In this document: piece after piece, positions 33,736-40,596 of the stretch
How the letters are laid out: each line of letters starts with the position of its first letter
Numbering within the stretch: the stretch's first letter is position 1
DNA from: Pirellulaceae bacterium
Lineage (GTDB): Bacteria; Planctomycetota; Planctomycetia; Pirellulales; Pirellulaceae
Assembly: GCA_011087765.1 (NCBI GenBank)
Contig: JAALLA010000016.1
Span: 1 to 40,596 of the forward strand
Length of the DNA: 40,596 nucleotides
Direction of reading: 5' to 3'
Notes under the pieces: generated by a model
The model's database searches: none
Seen by the model: the letters and a program-made list of their open reading frames with translations, nothing else
What the model was told of the DNA's origin: nothing
Translations under genes and position numbers: made by a program

Positions 33736-34448
33736 TGATTCAAATTGAGAACCTTAAATTTCAGTACCCTCGCGCCGAGTTCATGTTGCGTTTGCCGCGT
33801 TTAGTGGTGGAGGCGGGGCAGCGCGTGGCGATCGTGGGGCCGAGTGGTTGCGGCAAGACGACTTTGCTTAATCTAATCTCCGGCATTACTCTGCCGCTGG
33901 CAGGTACCGTGCAGGTATGTGGTGAAGAGGTTTCGGCGATGTCCGATGCGTCGCGTCGGAATTTTCGAATTGCAAAAATTGGAATGGTGTTTCAGCAGTT
34001 TGAATTGGTGGAGTACCTTGACGTTTTGAACAATATTCTCCTGCCGTTTTCAATTAATTCAACGTTACCGGGGTCTTCAGGGATGCGTTGCCGGGCAATT
34101 GAGTTTGCCGAGGCGATGGGGCTTAAGGAGAAATTGACCCGCAGACCTGCCCAGCTTTCTCAAGGCGAGCAGCAGCGGGTTGCGATTTGTCGCGCACTGA
34201 TTACCGAACCGGGGGTTGTTTTGGCAGACGAGCCGACTGGCAATCTCGACCCGGAGAACAAGCGCCGCATTTTAGATTTGATATTTCAGCTCGCTGAAAA
34301 ACAGAATCAAACGTTGGTCGTTGTAACTCATGATATGGGGATTCTGTCTGGGTTTGATCGGGTTGTCGATTTTGAAAAAATGCGATTCTCGAAAGCAGGT
34401 GAAAAAAGTTCAGGCTCTGTTGACAGCGCAGTCGGAGACCAGGCATGA
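33735..34448 (+). CDS. ABC transporter ATPase, LolD/MacB-like
   Basis: A 237-residue ATP-binding subunit, cytoplasmic side of the inner membrane. Seen: Walker A 'GPSGCGKTT' (35-43), a Q-loop in 'GMVFQQFELVEYLDVLNNIL', the signature 'LSQGEQQRVAICRAL' (S-Q-G-E in place of the common S-G-G-Q), Walker B 'VVLADEPTGNLDPENK' and the H-loop 'VVTHD'. This layout is that of the LolD/MacB/FtsE group, which drives lipoprotein release, efflux or cell-envelope processes rather than classical import. Its ATG overlaps the previous stop, and its own stop overlaps the permease start by four bases. Confidence 0.93.
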   Translation: MIQIENLKFQYPRAEFMLRLPRLVVEAGQRVAIVGPSGCGKTTLLNLISGITLPLAGTVQVCGEEVSAMSDASRRNFRIAKIGMVFQQFELVEYLDVLNNILLPFSINSTLPGSSGMRCRAIEFAEAMGLKEKLTRRPAQLSQGEQQRVAICRALITEPGVVLADEPTGNLDPENKRRILDLIFQLAEKQNQTLVVVTHDMGILSGFDRVVDFEKMRFSKAGEKSSGSVDSAVGDQA

Positions 34449-35635
34449 AAGGTCCCTTGGGGTTGGCCTGGCGATACGTGCTTTTTCATAAAGCCAAATC
34501 GCTGATTTTGGTTGCCTGTATTGTACTTACTACAATTTTGCCGGTTGCTGTAAAGCTGTTGGTGTGGCAATTCGATCAGAAAATCGTCGCGCGAGCTGCG
34601 AGTACGCCAAGCGTGGTTGGGGCGAAGGGAAGTTCGCTCGATTTGGTGCTGAGTGCTTTGTATTTTAAGCAAGGAGCTGTTGAGCCCGTCTCTTATGCTG
34701 AAGTCGAGCAAGCCCGTGGTGATGGATTGGCGACTGCTATTCCTCTTCATTGCATGTTCACCGCCATGGATTACCCGGTTGTGGGAACTTCGCTCGAGTA
34801 TTTTGATTATCGAGATCTCGGGGTTGGAGACGGCACCCTGTTTGTGTCGCTTGGCGATTGCGTGGTTGGGCACAAGGTTGCCGAAATGTTATCGGTGAAT
34901 GTCGGTGATCAGTTGATTTCGGATCGAGCAAACGTTTTAGATTTAGCTGGGCAATCCCCTTTGAAGTTAAAGGTTGTGGGAGTTCTGGGGGCGTCCCGTA
35001 CGCCTGACGATTGGGCTGTGTTTGTCGACTTGAAAACCGCTTGGATTATTCAGGGGTTGGGGCACGGGCATCAGGATTTAAATAAAGAATCGCCCGACAG
35101 TCCCGTCTTGATCGCAAGTGATTCTGGCAGGATCATTGCCAACCGAGGTGTCGTGTCTTATATCGAAATCACCGATGAAAATGTTGATTCATTTCATTTT
35201 CACGGGGACACTGATGAGTTTCCTGTGACCGCGGTTTTGGTCTCTGCGAATGGCTTTAAAGAGGAGACCATTTTACAAGGTCGTTATGAGTCGGGCGACA
35301 GTGAAGTGCAGTTTGTACGCCCGGAAATCGTGGTCCGCGACCTGATGACAATCGTCTTTCAGGTGAATCGGTTTTTCAACGCGAATGCAATTTTGATTGG
35401 TGGCTCAACGGCGATGTTACTGATTCTCGTTGTGCTGTTGTCGCTGCGGTTGAGGAAGCGTGAAATGGAGACGATGTTTCGTTTGGGGTGCTCGAGAGGT
35501 ACGATTGTGTGGCTTCAAGTTGGAGAGATGGGGATCATCTTTGGGGTGGCGATGGTCCTGGTGCTGCTTGGGTCCACCTGGGTTTGGAGCGTATCGGGTG
35601 ACATTGTGGAGAGTTTGTTAGTAAACAGTCGGTAG
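34445..35635 (+). CDS. FtsX/MacB-like ABC permease with a short C-terminus
   Basis: A 396-residue permease. It has one N-terminal transmembrane helix ('SLILVACIVLTTILPVAVKL', about 15-38) and a large periplasmic region (about 40-310). Two C-terminal helices follow ('AILIGGSTAMLLILVVLLSL' and 'MGIIFGVAMVLVLLGSTWVW'). Between those two lies the cytoplasmic coupling segment 'RKREMETMFRLGCSRGTIVW', typical of the FtsX/MacB family. Family members normally have a fourth helix; here the protein ends about 12 residues after the third. It is either a natural three-helix variant or a truncated protein. It overlaps the ATPase gene by ATGA, so the two form one transporter. Confidence 0.85.
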   Translation: MKGPLGLAWRYVLFHKAKSLILVACIVLTTILPVAVKLLVWQFDQKIVARAASTPSVVGAKGSSLDLVLSALYFKQGAVEPVSYAEVEQARGDGLATAIPLHCMFTAMDYPVVGTSLEYFDYRDLGVGDGTLFVSLGDCVVGHKVAEMLSVNVGDQLISDRANVLDLAGQSPLKLKVVGVLGASRTPDDWAVFVDLKTAWIIQGLGHGHQDLNKESPDSPVLIASDSGRIIANRGVVSYIEITDENVDSFHFHGDTDEFPVTAVLVSANGFKEETILQGRYESGDSEVQFVRPEIVVRDLMTIVFQVNRFFNANAILIGGSTAMLLILVVLLSLRLRKREMETMFRLGCSRGTIVWLQVGEMGIIFGVAMVLVLLGSTWVWSVSGDIVESLLVNSR

Positions 35636-35804
35636 GGCATCGAGCATGTTTTTTTGATTTCGCTCCATCCCCTTGGGATTTGGCGGGTTACGTGAAGGGT
35701 TGCCTTTCGGCGGGGTTGGTGTGTCGTTTGTGCGGGCAAGTGGCGACGTCGGGTTTTGGGCAAAACTTATCCGCGGATTTAGTTGCGGATTATTTTTGTT
35801 GATT

Positions 35805-35832
35805 TTGACAAAAAACAGGAGCCTTCTACAAT
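35805..35832 (+). promoter_or_regulatory. Near-consensus sigma70 promoter
   Basis: A perfect TTGACA (35805-35810), a 16-base spacer, then TACAAT (35827-35832). Transcription would start near 35839, about 70 bases before the ATG of the J-like protein gene. Confidence 0.78.
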
Positions 35833-35907
35833 ACCGAACTACCTTTTCAGGGGCCTTATGGTTAGGGTTCCAGCGGGTGTTTTCAGCGATTTGTTGTCGA
35901 ATTTTAA

Positions 35908-38361
35908 ATGGCAGACTTTGATCCCTATCTTAAGTGGCTTGGAATTCGAGAGAGTTCCCGGCCAATCAATCACTACCGTTTGCTCGGACTGGATTTGTAC
36001 GAGGATGATGCGGATGTGATTTCGATGGCGGCGGATCGCCAAATGTCGCACATTCGAACCTATCAAGGTGGCCCCAATGGAGATCTGTCGCAGCAGCTGT
36101 TAAACGAGTTGGCTCGCGCTCGCAGATGCTTGTTGATGGCAGAAAAAAAGCGGGAGTACGATGAGGAGCTTCGGATTTCCCAATCCACTGCAGTGCCCTT
36201 AGCGGCAGTTGCGGTGCCTCCTGCAATCCCCCCCGCGTTGGGGCGCACTGCTGACCCTGCTGTCCATGGATCATCGGAACCGGCGATCGCTGTGTCTGTC
36301 ATTCCCGATTCTTCTGGTTTGAGATCGGCGGTGCCTCTTTCCGGCGAGGACGTGGCTGATTTTGGTATCCAGTCCGGAACTCACTCTCTGGCAGATGCAA
36401 AAAAGAAAGAATTCAAAAAGTTGCTTTTGATGGGGTTCGCCTGGCTTTCAGGTGGCGTCGCTGCGGTTGGTGTTGCGGCAGCGTTAATCAGTTCTGGAAT
36501 TTTGGGTACGCAGCAGCCAGTGGAGCCTGCCGAGGGTGAGGGGGAGCTTGAGCTTCCCATCGTAGTTGCGCAGCCGACAACGATTCCAGCGTTGCCCGTT
36601 GAAGAGGTTGACCCTCCTGCCGGAGGTTCCCCGAAGGGTGCCCTAGGTTCTCCAGGCTCTGTCGCAGGCAGTAACAGCGATGTCGTAAAACCAACGAGTG
36701 AACCCGAGCAACCGGCGCCTGAAATGAAGCCAGTCGAGCCAGAGTTGCCCCAGTACACGCTGAAGAATCTGGCGGGGTATCCGAAGCAGGTTCCCAGTTT
36801 GATGGGGGTGTTTGGCGAGGCAAAGCGATGTATCGTCGAGAAGAAGATTTCATTGCTGGGAGCCACCCCGCTCAATTCAGAAGAGGTGATCGAAGTCATT
36901 CCCGATGGAGGGGCCATTGTGATTGGCTTGTCTTTAACAACTGATGATCAAGGCGGCGTATTGTCAATTTGCCCTGTCTATCATACCGGGTTTCGGGCGT
37001 TCTCAGGGGATGCCTTCGGTCGTGGCGGTAACGAGACTTCGGTTGCTGGCGAGGCGGACTCGGTGCTCTTTCTGGCTAAGCCTGGGTACGCTTTAAGCGG
37101 ATTTGAGTTTTCAAAGGCGGAACCGTCGGTGGGCTGTCGGGTAAGCTTCATGAAGATTTCCGGTGACACATTAGATCCCGATGACATGTATTCGAGCGAG
37201 TGGTTTGCCGGTGTAGCAGAGTTTAGGCAAATGGTAGAGAACCCCGAGGGCTTGCCTGTTGTCGGGTTGTCAGTCAGTTTTGATCCGGCGGGGGCACTTT
37301 CAAGATTGAGTCTTTTTGCGATGGATGCTAATGCGAAGCCCTCGCCAGGGAATACGGATTCGTCGCTTGCGGACAATAGTCTTCCGGGGTTTTTCGAGGG
37401 AGAGCCAGAGATGCCGGCACTGGACACCTCAACTGCAGCGTCTAGTGGTGAGGAGGTGGTTGAGGCGATCGTTAAATTGCCACGCCCAGACAGTCGAACG
37501 AGAGCGAAAGCGAAACGGAAGATTGCAGGGTTATTGCAATCGATTGAAAATGGGGCGAGGTCGGCATCGGATCGCCGGTCTGCGGCCAGGGAATTAATAA
37601 ATGACGCCCTTACCGAAGAAGATTTTGTGGTTCGGTATATTTTGTGGATGCGGGCAGCGGAGTTGGGGGAAGAGTCCGGCGACGCGACTACGATTGTTGA
37701 TGCGATGCGTTTGCTCGATCAATATTACGAGATCGATTTCTGGGGAGATACACTTGATTCGATCGAAGCAGCAGCCCGGAATTCTTCCAGTCAAACTGCG
37801 CGGGATTTTAAGAGAACGACTGATGATTTAATTCAGGAAGCTGAGGATCAAGGTCGTTACGAGGTTGCTGTAAGGTATCTTTCTTTTGCGATTCGCCAAT
37901 CTAAAAAAGTGAAAGATTCCGAGTCTTTGGACGAATATCAGTCAATTGAAAAACGGGTGAAGAAGTTAAGGGATTTGGCGGCGGGTAACCAAAAGGCGCT
38001 TGAGATTCTTGTTGGAAATCCTGAGGATCCTCAGGCGAATCTCAATCGCGGTGATTTCTTGTTTGTTATCGAAGATGATTTTGAAAATGCAGTTTCGTGC
38101 TGGTTGAATTCGGAAGACACAAAGTTAATTTCGATGTTGGAGCTCCATGCAGAGTTGGGTAATAAAAATCGAGAAGAAATAATACCTTTAGCGGATGCTC
38201 TTGCAAAACTAGGAGAGCCGGCAAGAAGTCCTCGCGATCGAAAGTTCCTTGCCCGAGCCTTGGCAATTTATAAAAAATCAGTGCGTAGCTTGTCGGGGCT
38301 TGAAAAACAAAGTGTCAATCAGAAGATTGATGCGATAAAGCAGAAGCTCGAAACTAAATAG
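35908..38361 (+). CDS. J-like-domain membrane protein of planctomycete type
   Basis: An 817-residue protein. The N-terminal ~90 residues carry 'DPYLKWLGIRESSRPINHYR', 'LLGLDLYEDDADVISMAADR' and 'LARARRCLLMAEKKREYDEE'. This resembles a J domain (helix pair, with a 'YDxxL'-type end) but lacks the HPD motif that activates Hsp70. A Pro/Ala-rich linker leads to a single transmembrane helix (about 172-198). A long Pro/Glu-rich periplasmic linker follows. The rest is an unassigned domain (about 260-480) and an alpha-helical, TPR-like C-terminal region. I recognise the N-terminal module as recurrent in planctomycetes, but its function is not known to me. A strong promoter precedes it. Confidence 0.85.
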   Translation: MADFDPYLKWLGIRESSRPINHYRLLGLDLYEDDADVISMAADRQMSHIRTYQGGPNGDLSQQLLNELARARRCLLMAEKKREYDEELRISQSTAVPLAAVAVPPAIPPALGRTADPAVHGSSEPAIAVSVIPDSSGLRSAVPLSGEDVADFGIQSGTHSLADAKKKEFKKLLLMGFAWLSGGVAAVGVAAALISSGILGTQQPVEPAEGEGELELPIVVAQPTTIPALPVEEVDPPAGGSPKGALGSPGSVAGSNSDVVKPTSEPEQPAPEMKPVEPELPQYTLKNLAGYPKQVPSLMGVFGEAKRCIVEKKISLLGATPLNSEEVIEVIPDGGAIVIGLSLTTDDQGGVLSICPVYHTGFRAFSGDAFGRGGNETSVAGEADSVLFLAKPGYALSGFEFSKAEPSVGCRVSFMKISGDTLDPDDMYSSEWFAGVAEFRQMVENPEGLPVVGLSVSFDPAGALSRLSLFAMDANAKPSPGNTDSSLADNSLPGFFEGEPEMPALDTSTAASSGEEVVEAIVKLPRPDSRTRAKAKRKIAGLLQSIENGARSASDRRSAARELINDALTEEDFVVRYILWMRAAELGEESGDATTIVDAMRLLDQYYEIDFWGDTLDSIEAAARNSSSQTARDFKRTTDDLIQEAEDQGRYEVAVRYLSFAIRQSKKVKDSESLDEYQSIEKRVKKLRDLAAGNQKALEILVGNPEDPQANLNRGDFLFVIEDDFENAVSCWLNSEDTKLISMLELHAELGNKNREEIIPLADALAKLGEPARSPRDRKFLARALAIYKKSVRSLSGLEKQSVNQKIDAIKQKLETK

Positions 38362-38392
38362 TCCTCGCTTACTCGAATGGCGCTCGTGTCTC

Positions 38393-39379
38393 ATGTTGGA
38401 AAAAAACAAGTATAAGAATGCCGTCTGGCCAAGGCGAGTTTTTCAAATTGTGTTGATGCTCGGCAGTGTAGCTTTCGTGGGTTGCTTTCAGAAAAATGAG
38501 GTGACGCCAGGGGAAATTGGAGCGAGCGAGGATAGTGATTTTCGTGTTGTTGCCATTAGCTATCCCTTGCAGTATCTGGCTGGCCGTATTGCAGGAGACC
38601 TGATCGCTGTCGACTGTCCGGTGCCGCCAGATATAGAAAATCCTTCGCGGTGGAAGCCCTCACGAGAAGCGGTTTTGGCGATGCAGTCGGCAGACTTGGT
38701 GATTGCTAATGGCGTCGGGGCGGATTACGCAAAATGGTTGCCCAAAGTTAGCCTCCCCGAAACGAAGCTTTGTAGGACGGCAAGCAAAGGTTTGTCGCTC
38801 TCGGATTATATCGCGGTCGAAGATGTGACGATGGTGCATTCTCATGGCCCTGAAGGAGAGCACTCCCACCCCACCATGGTTTCGCGTACCTGGTTGGATC
38901 CGGCGGTTGCAAAGAAGCAAGCGGTCTATGTTGCTGAGCAACTTACAAAAAAATACCCTCAGTTTGCTGCTGAGTTTTCAGCAAATCTAGCGGCCTTGAT
39001 AAAGGACTTGGATCGGCTGACGAATTTGCTTCAGCCAATTCCCGGGCAACCTTCAGTTTCTCTAGTGACTGCTACTCCGAATCAAAAGTTTCTGGCGCGC
39101 GCTGCCGGATCGGGTGATCTGCATCTGACTTGGTTTTCCATTCCAGATGTCGAACAGGCTAGTTTGGATTTAAAGTCACTTTTAGAAGGTGCAGACGTGT
39201 CGGAGGGAGTTGTCTTGTTTGATCGAGAATTGCCTTCAGCCGAGATACTTGCTGTGATCGAAGGCCAGGGTTGTCGTTCGCTAGCGCTTGATTTGATCGA
39301 TCAACCGCCTGAAACAGGTGATTTTTTATCATCTCTCGAATCTAATATTACGGCCCTCAAAAAAACGCTGGGCAACTAA
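38393..39379 (+). CDS. ZnuA/TroA-like lipoprotein lacking the usual metal-site histidines
   Basis: A 328-residue exported lipoprotein (lipobox 'VGC' after an N-terminal hydrophobic stretch, about residues 15-31). It matches the metal-type ABC substrate-binding fold: 'VVAISYPLQYLAGRIAGDLI', 'AVLAMQSADLVIANGVGADY', 'TWLDPAVAKKQAVYVAEQL', and a His-rich loop 'HSHGPEGEHSH' as in zinc binders. However, the three His ligands expected in such proteins are replaced. 'PSRWKPSRE' stands for P-H-x-Y-x-P-S, 'SRTWLDP' for x-H-x-W-L-x-P, and 'TATPNQKFLARAAG' for S-H-x-x-F-x-Y-F. No ABC ATPase or permease of this type is adjacent. It could bind something other than Zn/Mn, or bind metal through the His-rich loop only. 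Confidence 0.82.
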   Translation: MLEKNKYKNAVWPRRVFQIVLMLGSVAFVGCFQKNEVTPGEIGASEDSDFRVVAISYPLQYLAGRIAGDLIAVDCPVPPDIENPSRWKPSREAVLAMQSADLVIANGVGADYAKWLPKVSLPETKLCRTASKGLSLSDYIAVEDVTMVHSHGPEGEHSHPTMVSRTWLDPAVAKKQAVYVAEQLTKKYPQFAAEFSANLAALIKDLDRLTNLLQPIPGQPSVSLVTATPNQKFLARAAGSGDLHLTWFSIPDVEQASLDLKSLLEGADVSEGVVLFDRELPSAEILAVIEGQGCRSLALDLIDQPPETGDFLSSLESNITALKKTLGN

Positions 39380-39535
39380 AGGCAAACTTCAGCGTGTTCT
39401 GCCCAGTTCATCGAATTCTAAGTTGCAAGTGATTATTTGCCGGTTTAGGCGGTTAAAGTAACGGCTGAGAATAGCTCGTGCAGTAGCTCGTTAGACTGTC
39501 GCGTAAATTTTCAATATTAGTCCACGGTGTCCATT

Positions 39536-39961
39536 GTGAAGTTGAGATTTAATTTGCGGGCCTTGATTCTCGTTGTTTCACTATTGTCTCTTGCGCTGGC
39601 GATTGTGTCTCAAGTGGGACTTCGTGTCGCTAATTTTGAATTGCTTGAAAACAATCTCGCGCTTAACACGGAGGGGGTTGTTCAGGGGAAAATGTCGTTC
39701 CAGTGCACTACCAATGAGTACCCCGACTCGAACTGGATGTTTGAGTGTAATGTTGTGAATTTGCAGCAGCCAGAGATTCTTGGTTTAAAGCCGGGGGTGT
39801 CGAAAAAGCTCAGGTACCGCGCTGTTGCACTGGGGCCGTGGAGAAAGGAGGATCCTTACTCATTATTTGTGACACGTGGGCTTAAGATTCAAAAATCGAG
39901 TATCGTCGGCTTTGTGACTTATGAGACAGGCGCGGAGGTGATGATCAATGGTCAGCAATAA
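39536..39961 (+). CDS. Small single-helix hypothetical protein
   Basis: A 141-residue protein with an N-terminal anchor or signal 'LRFNLRALILVVSLLSLALA', a type of start common in planctomycete proteins of unknown role. The rest is a soluble beta-rich domain with 'YPDSNWMFECNVVNLQQPEI' and 'RYRAVALGPWRKEDPYSLFV'. Start may be this GTG (giving 'MKLRFNLR') or a GTG nine bases earlier at 39527. No family recognised and no partner gene obvious; it lies 156 bases after the TroA-like lipoprotein gene. Confidence 0.6.
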   Translation: MKLRFNLRALILVVSLLSLALAIVSQVGLRVANFELLENNLALNTEGVVQGKMSFQCTTNEYPDSNWMFECNVVNLQQPEILGLKPGVSKKLRYRAVALGPWRKEDPYSLFVTRGLKIQKSSIVGFVTYETGAEVMINGQQ

Positions 39962-40053
39962 TTCTTGCTGTTCAGGAATTGCATCTTTTTGATTCCCCCA
40001 TGTCGAGCGGCGGGGTGATGGGAAGCAAGCGATTGCAGTGTTTGCCCGTAAGA

Positions 40054-40581
40054 TTAGTGCGTGCTGTTGAGTCGGATTTTGACTCCGTTTGCAAAAATGG
40101 CATAGTCAACATCGATAAAGTGGATTTCAAACGAGCCAGTTTGTTCGTCGTCAATTCGAATTTTGTTCGATGAGATGGAGGCGCAGTTGATGTCGTAGCA
40201 AGCGAGGTCAATGCGATCAAATCCATCTTCGCCGTTAACCTCGATGACGTCGCCGGTTCGCGCAAGAAAGACTTCGTCTTTATCAAAAATGTCCTCTGCC
40301 TTGCTGGTTTGGGTATTGGAATCGACCACCGATTGGGGCGCTGGCGGGGGAGTTTGGATCGTCTGTGATTCGGAGTCGGCTTGGTAGGCACCTCTGATCA
40401 GCTCTATTTTTCTACTGGCTGAGTCACTGAAGTTTCTAATGTCGAAAAGAGGTTCACTGGGTTCAGGTTTTAAATTGGTGGCAACCGGTTGGGGTTGCGG
40501 TGGAGCGGGGTTACGGGGCGTAATGATGGATAGGGGGTCAGAAAACCATGTCGCGGGTGGGAGCTCTTCGTGGATTTGCAT
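40054..40581 (-). CDS. Hypothetical acidic protein, possibly cut by window edge
   Basis: A 175-residue frame from an ATG at 40581. The frame is also open to the window end, so the start is uncertain and more protein may lie outside. The first half is Pro/Gln-rich and probably disordered. The second half is acidic and beta-like ('FLARTGDVIEVNGEDGFDRI', 'DLACYDINCASISSNKIRID', 'SFEIHFIDVDYAIFANGVKI'). It faintly resembles the Asp/Gly-rich ends of large secreted planctomycete proteins. No signal peptide is visible from this start. Function unknown. Confidence 0.5.
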   Translation of the reverse strand: MQIHEELPPATWFSDPLSIITPRNPAPPQPQPVATNLKPEPSEPLFDIRNFSDSASRKIELIRGAYQADSESQTIQTPPPAPQSVVDSNTQTSKAEDIFDKDEVFLARTGDVIEVNGEDGFDRIDLACYDINCASISSNKIRIDDEQTGSFEIHFIDVDYAIFANGVKIRLNSTH

Positions 40582-40596
40582 GTTTTTATGATCTTC

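Noticed and set aside
1..40596. CRISPR arrays, insertion sequences, phage or defence genes
   Set aside because: No spaced direct repeats, transposase motifs, terminal inverted repeats or defence-type domains were seen.

Overview
This window looks like a chromosomal segment of a planctomycete, probably a marine member of the Pirellulales/Rhodopirellula type. The evidence is a formylglycine sulfatase, a PEP-CTERM glycoside hydrolase, a DWG-type Ser/Thr kinase beside a very large TPR protein, the short basic protein shared by Planctomycetes/Verrucomicrobia/Chlamydiae, a 'DPYxKWLGI...NHYxLLGL' J-like protein, few strong Shine-Dalgarno sites, and an S10-spc ribosomal cluster with lineage-specific gaps. 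All assignments come from reading the sequence; no database search was run.

Layout. 1-2721 (+): a zinc-ribbon membrane protein cut by the left edge, then futalosine hydrolase (mqnB) and 1,4-dihydroxy-6-naphthoate synthase (mqnD), two steps of the futalosine route to menaquinone. 2820-7330 (-): a tight three-gene unit of a 1064-residue zinc-ribbon/TPR/GYF-like protein, a Ser/Thr kinase and a small membrane protein. 7809-11751 (+): an exported EF-hand/serine-rich protein, a ComEA-like helix-hairpin-helix protein and uvrB. 11778-17086: ATP-type phosphofructokinase (-), the small basic protein (+) with clear promoter and terminator, a small unknown gene and an apparently broken gene, a GH16 glycosidase, an aldo/keto reductase, tRNA-Glu(UUC) with its own terminator, and csrA (all -). 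17637-18927 (+): a DUF2203 protein and a TatD-family hydrolase. 19006-20892 (-): a secreted sulfatase.

21307-32537 (-) is a continuous ribosomal cluster in the order rpsJ-rplC-rplD-rplW-rplB-rpsS-rplV-rpsC-rplP-rpmC-rpsQ-rplN-rplE-rpsN-rpsH-rplF-rplR-rpsE-rplO-secY. It starts from a good sigma70-like promoter with a leader hairpin. rplX (L24) is absent between rplN and rplE, and rpmD (L30) is absent between rpsE and rplO. The rpsC and rplP frames overlap by about 60 bases, and several spacers hold inverted repeats. After secY comes only a tiny hydrophobic open frame, not map/infA/rpsM.

32798-33248 (-) carries what looks like a frameshifted gene remnant. 33283-35635 (+) is a translationally coupled set: a small exported protein with a secretin-like motif, a LolD-like ABC ATPase and an FtsX-like permease. 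35908-39961 (+) holds a J-like membrane protein behind a near-consensus promoter, a ZnuA/TroA-like lipoprotein whose usual metal-binding histidines are missing, and a small exported unknown. A hypothetical gene (-) runs to or off the right edge.

No CRISPR array, insertion sequence, phage gene or defence system was seen. The candidates for something new are the zinc-ribbon/TPR/GYF-kinase-membrane unit, the small-exported-protein ABC set, the His-less TroA-like lipoprotein, and the remodelled ribosomal cluster.
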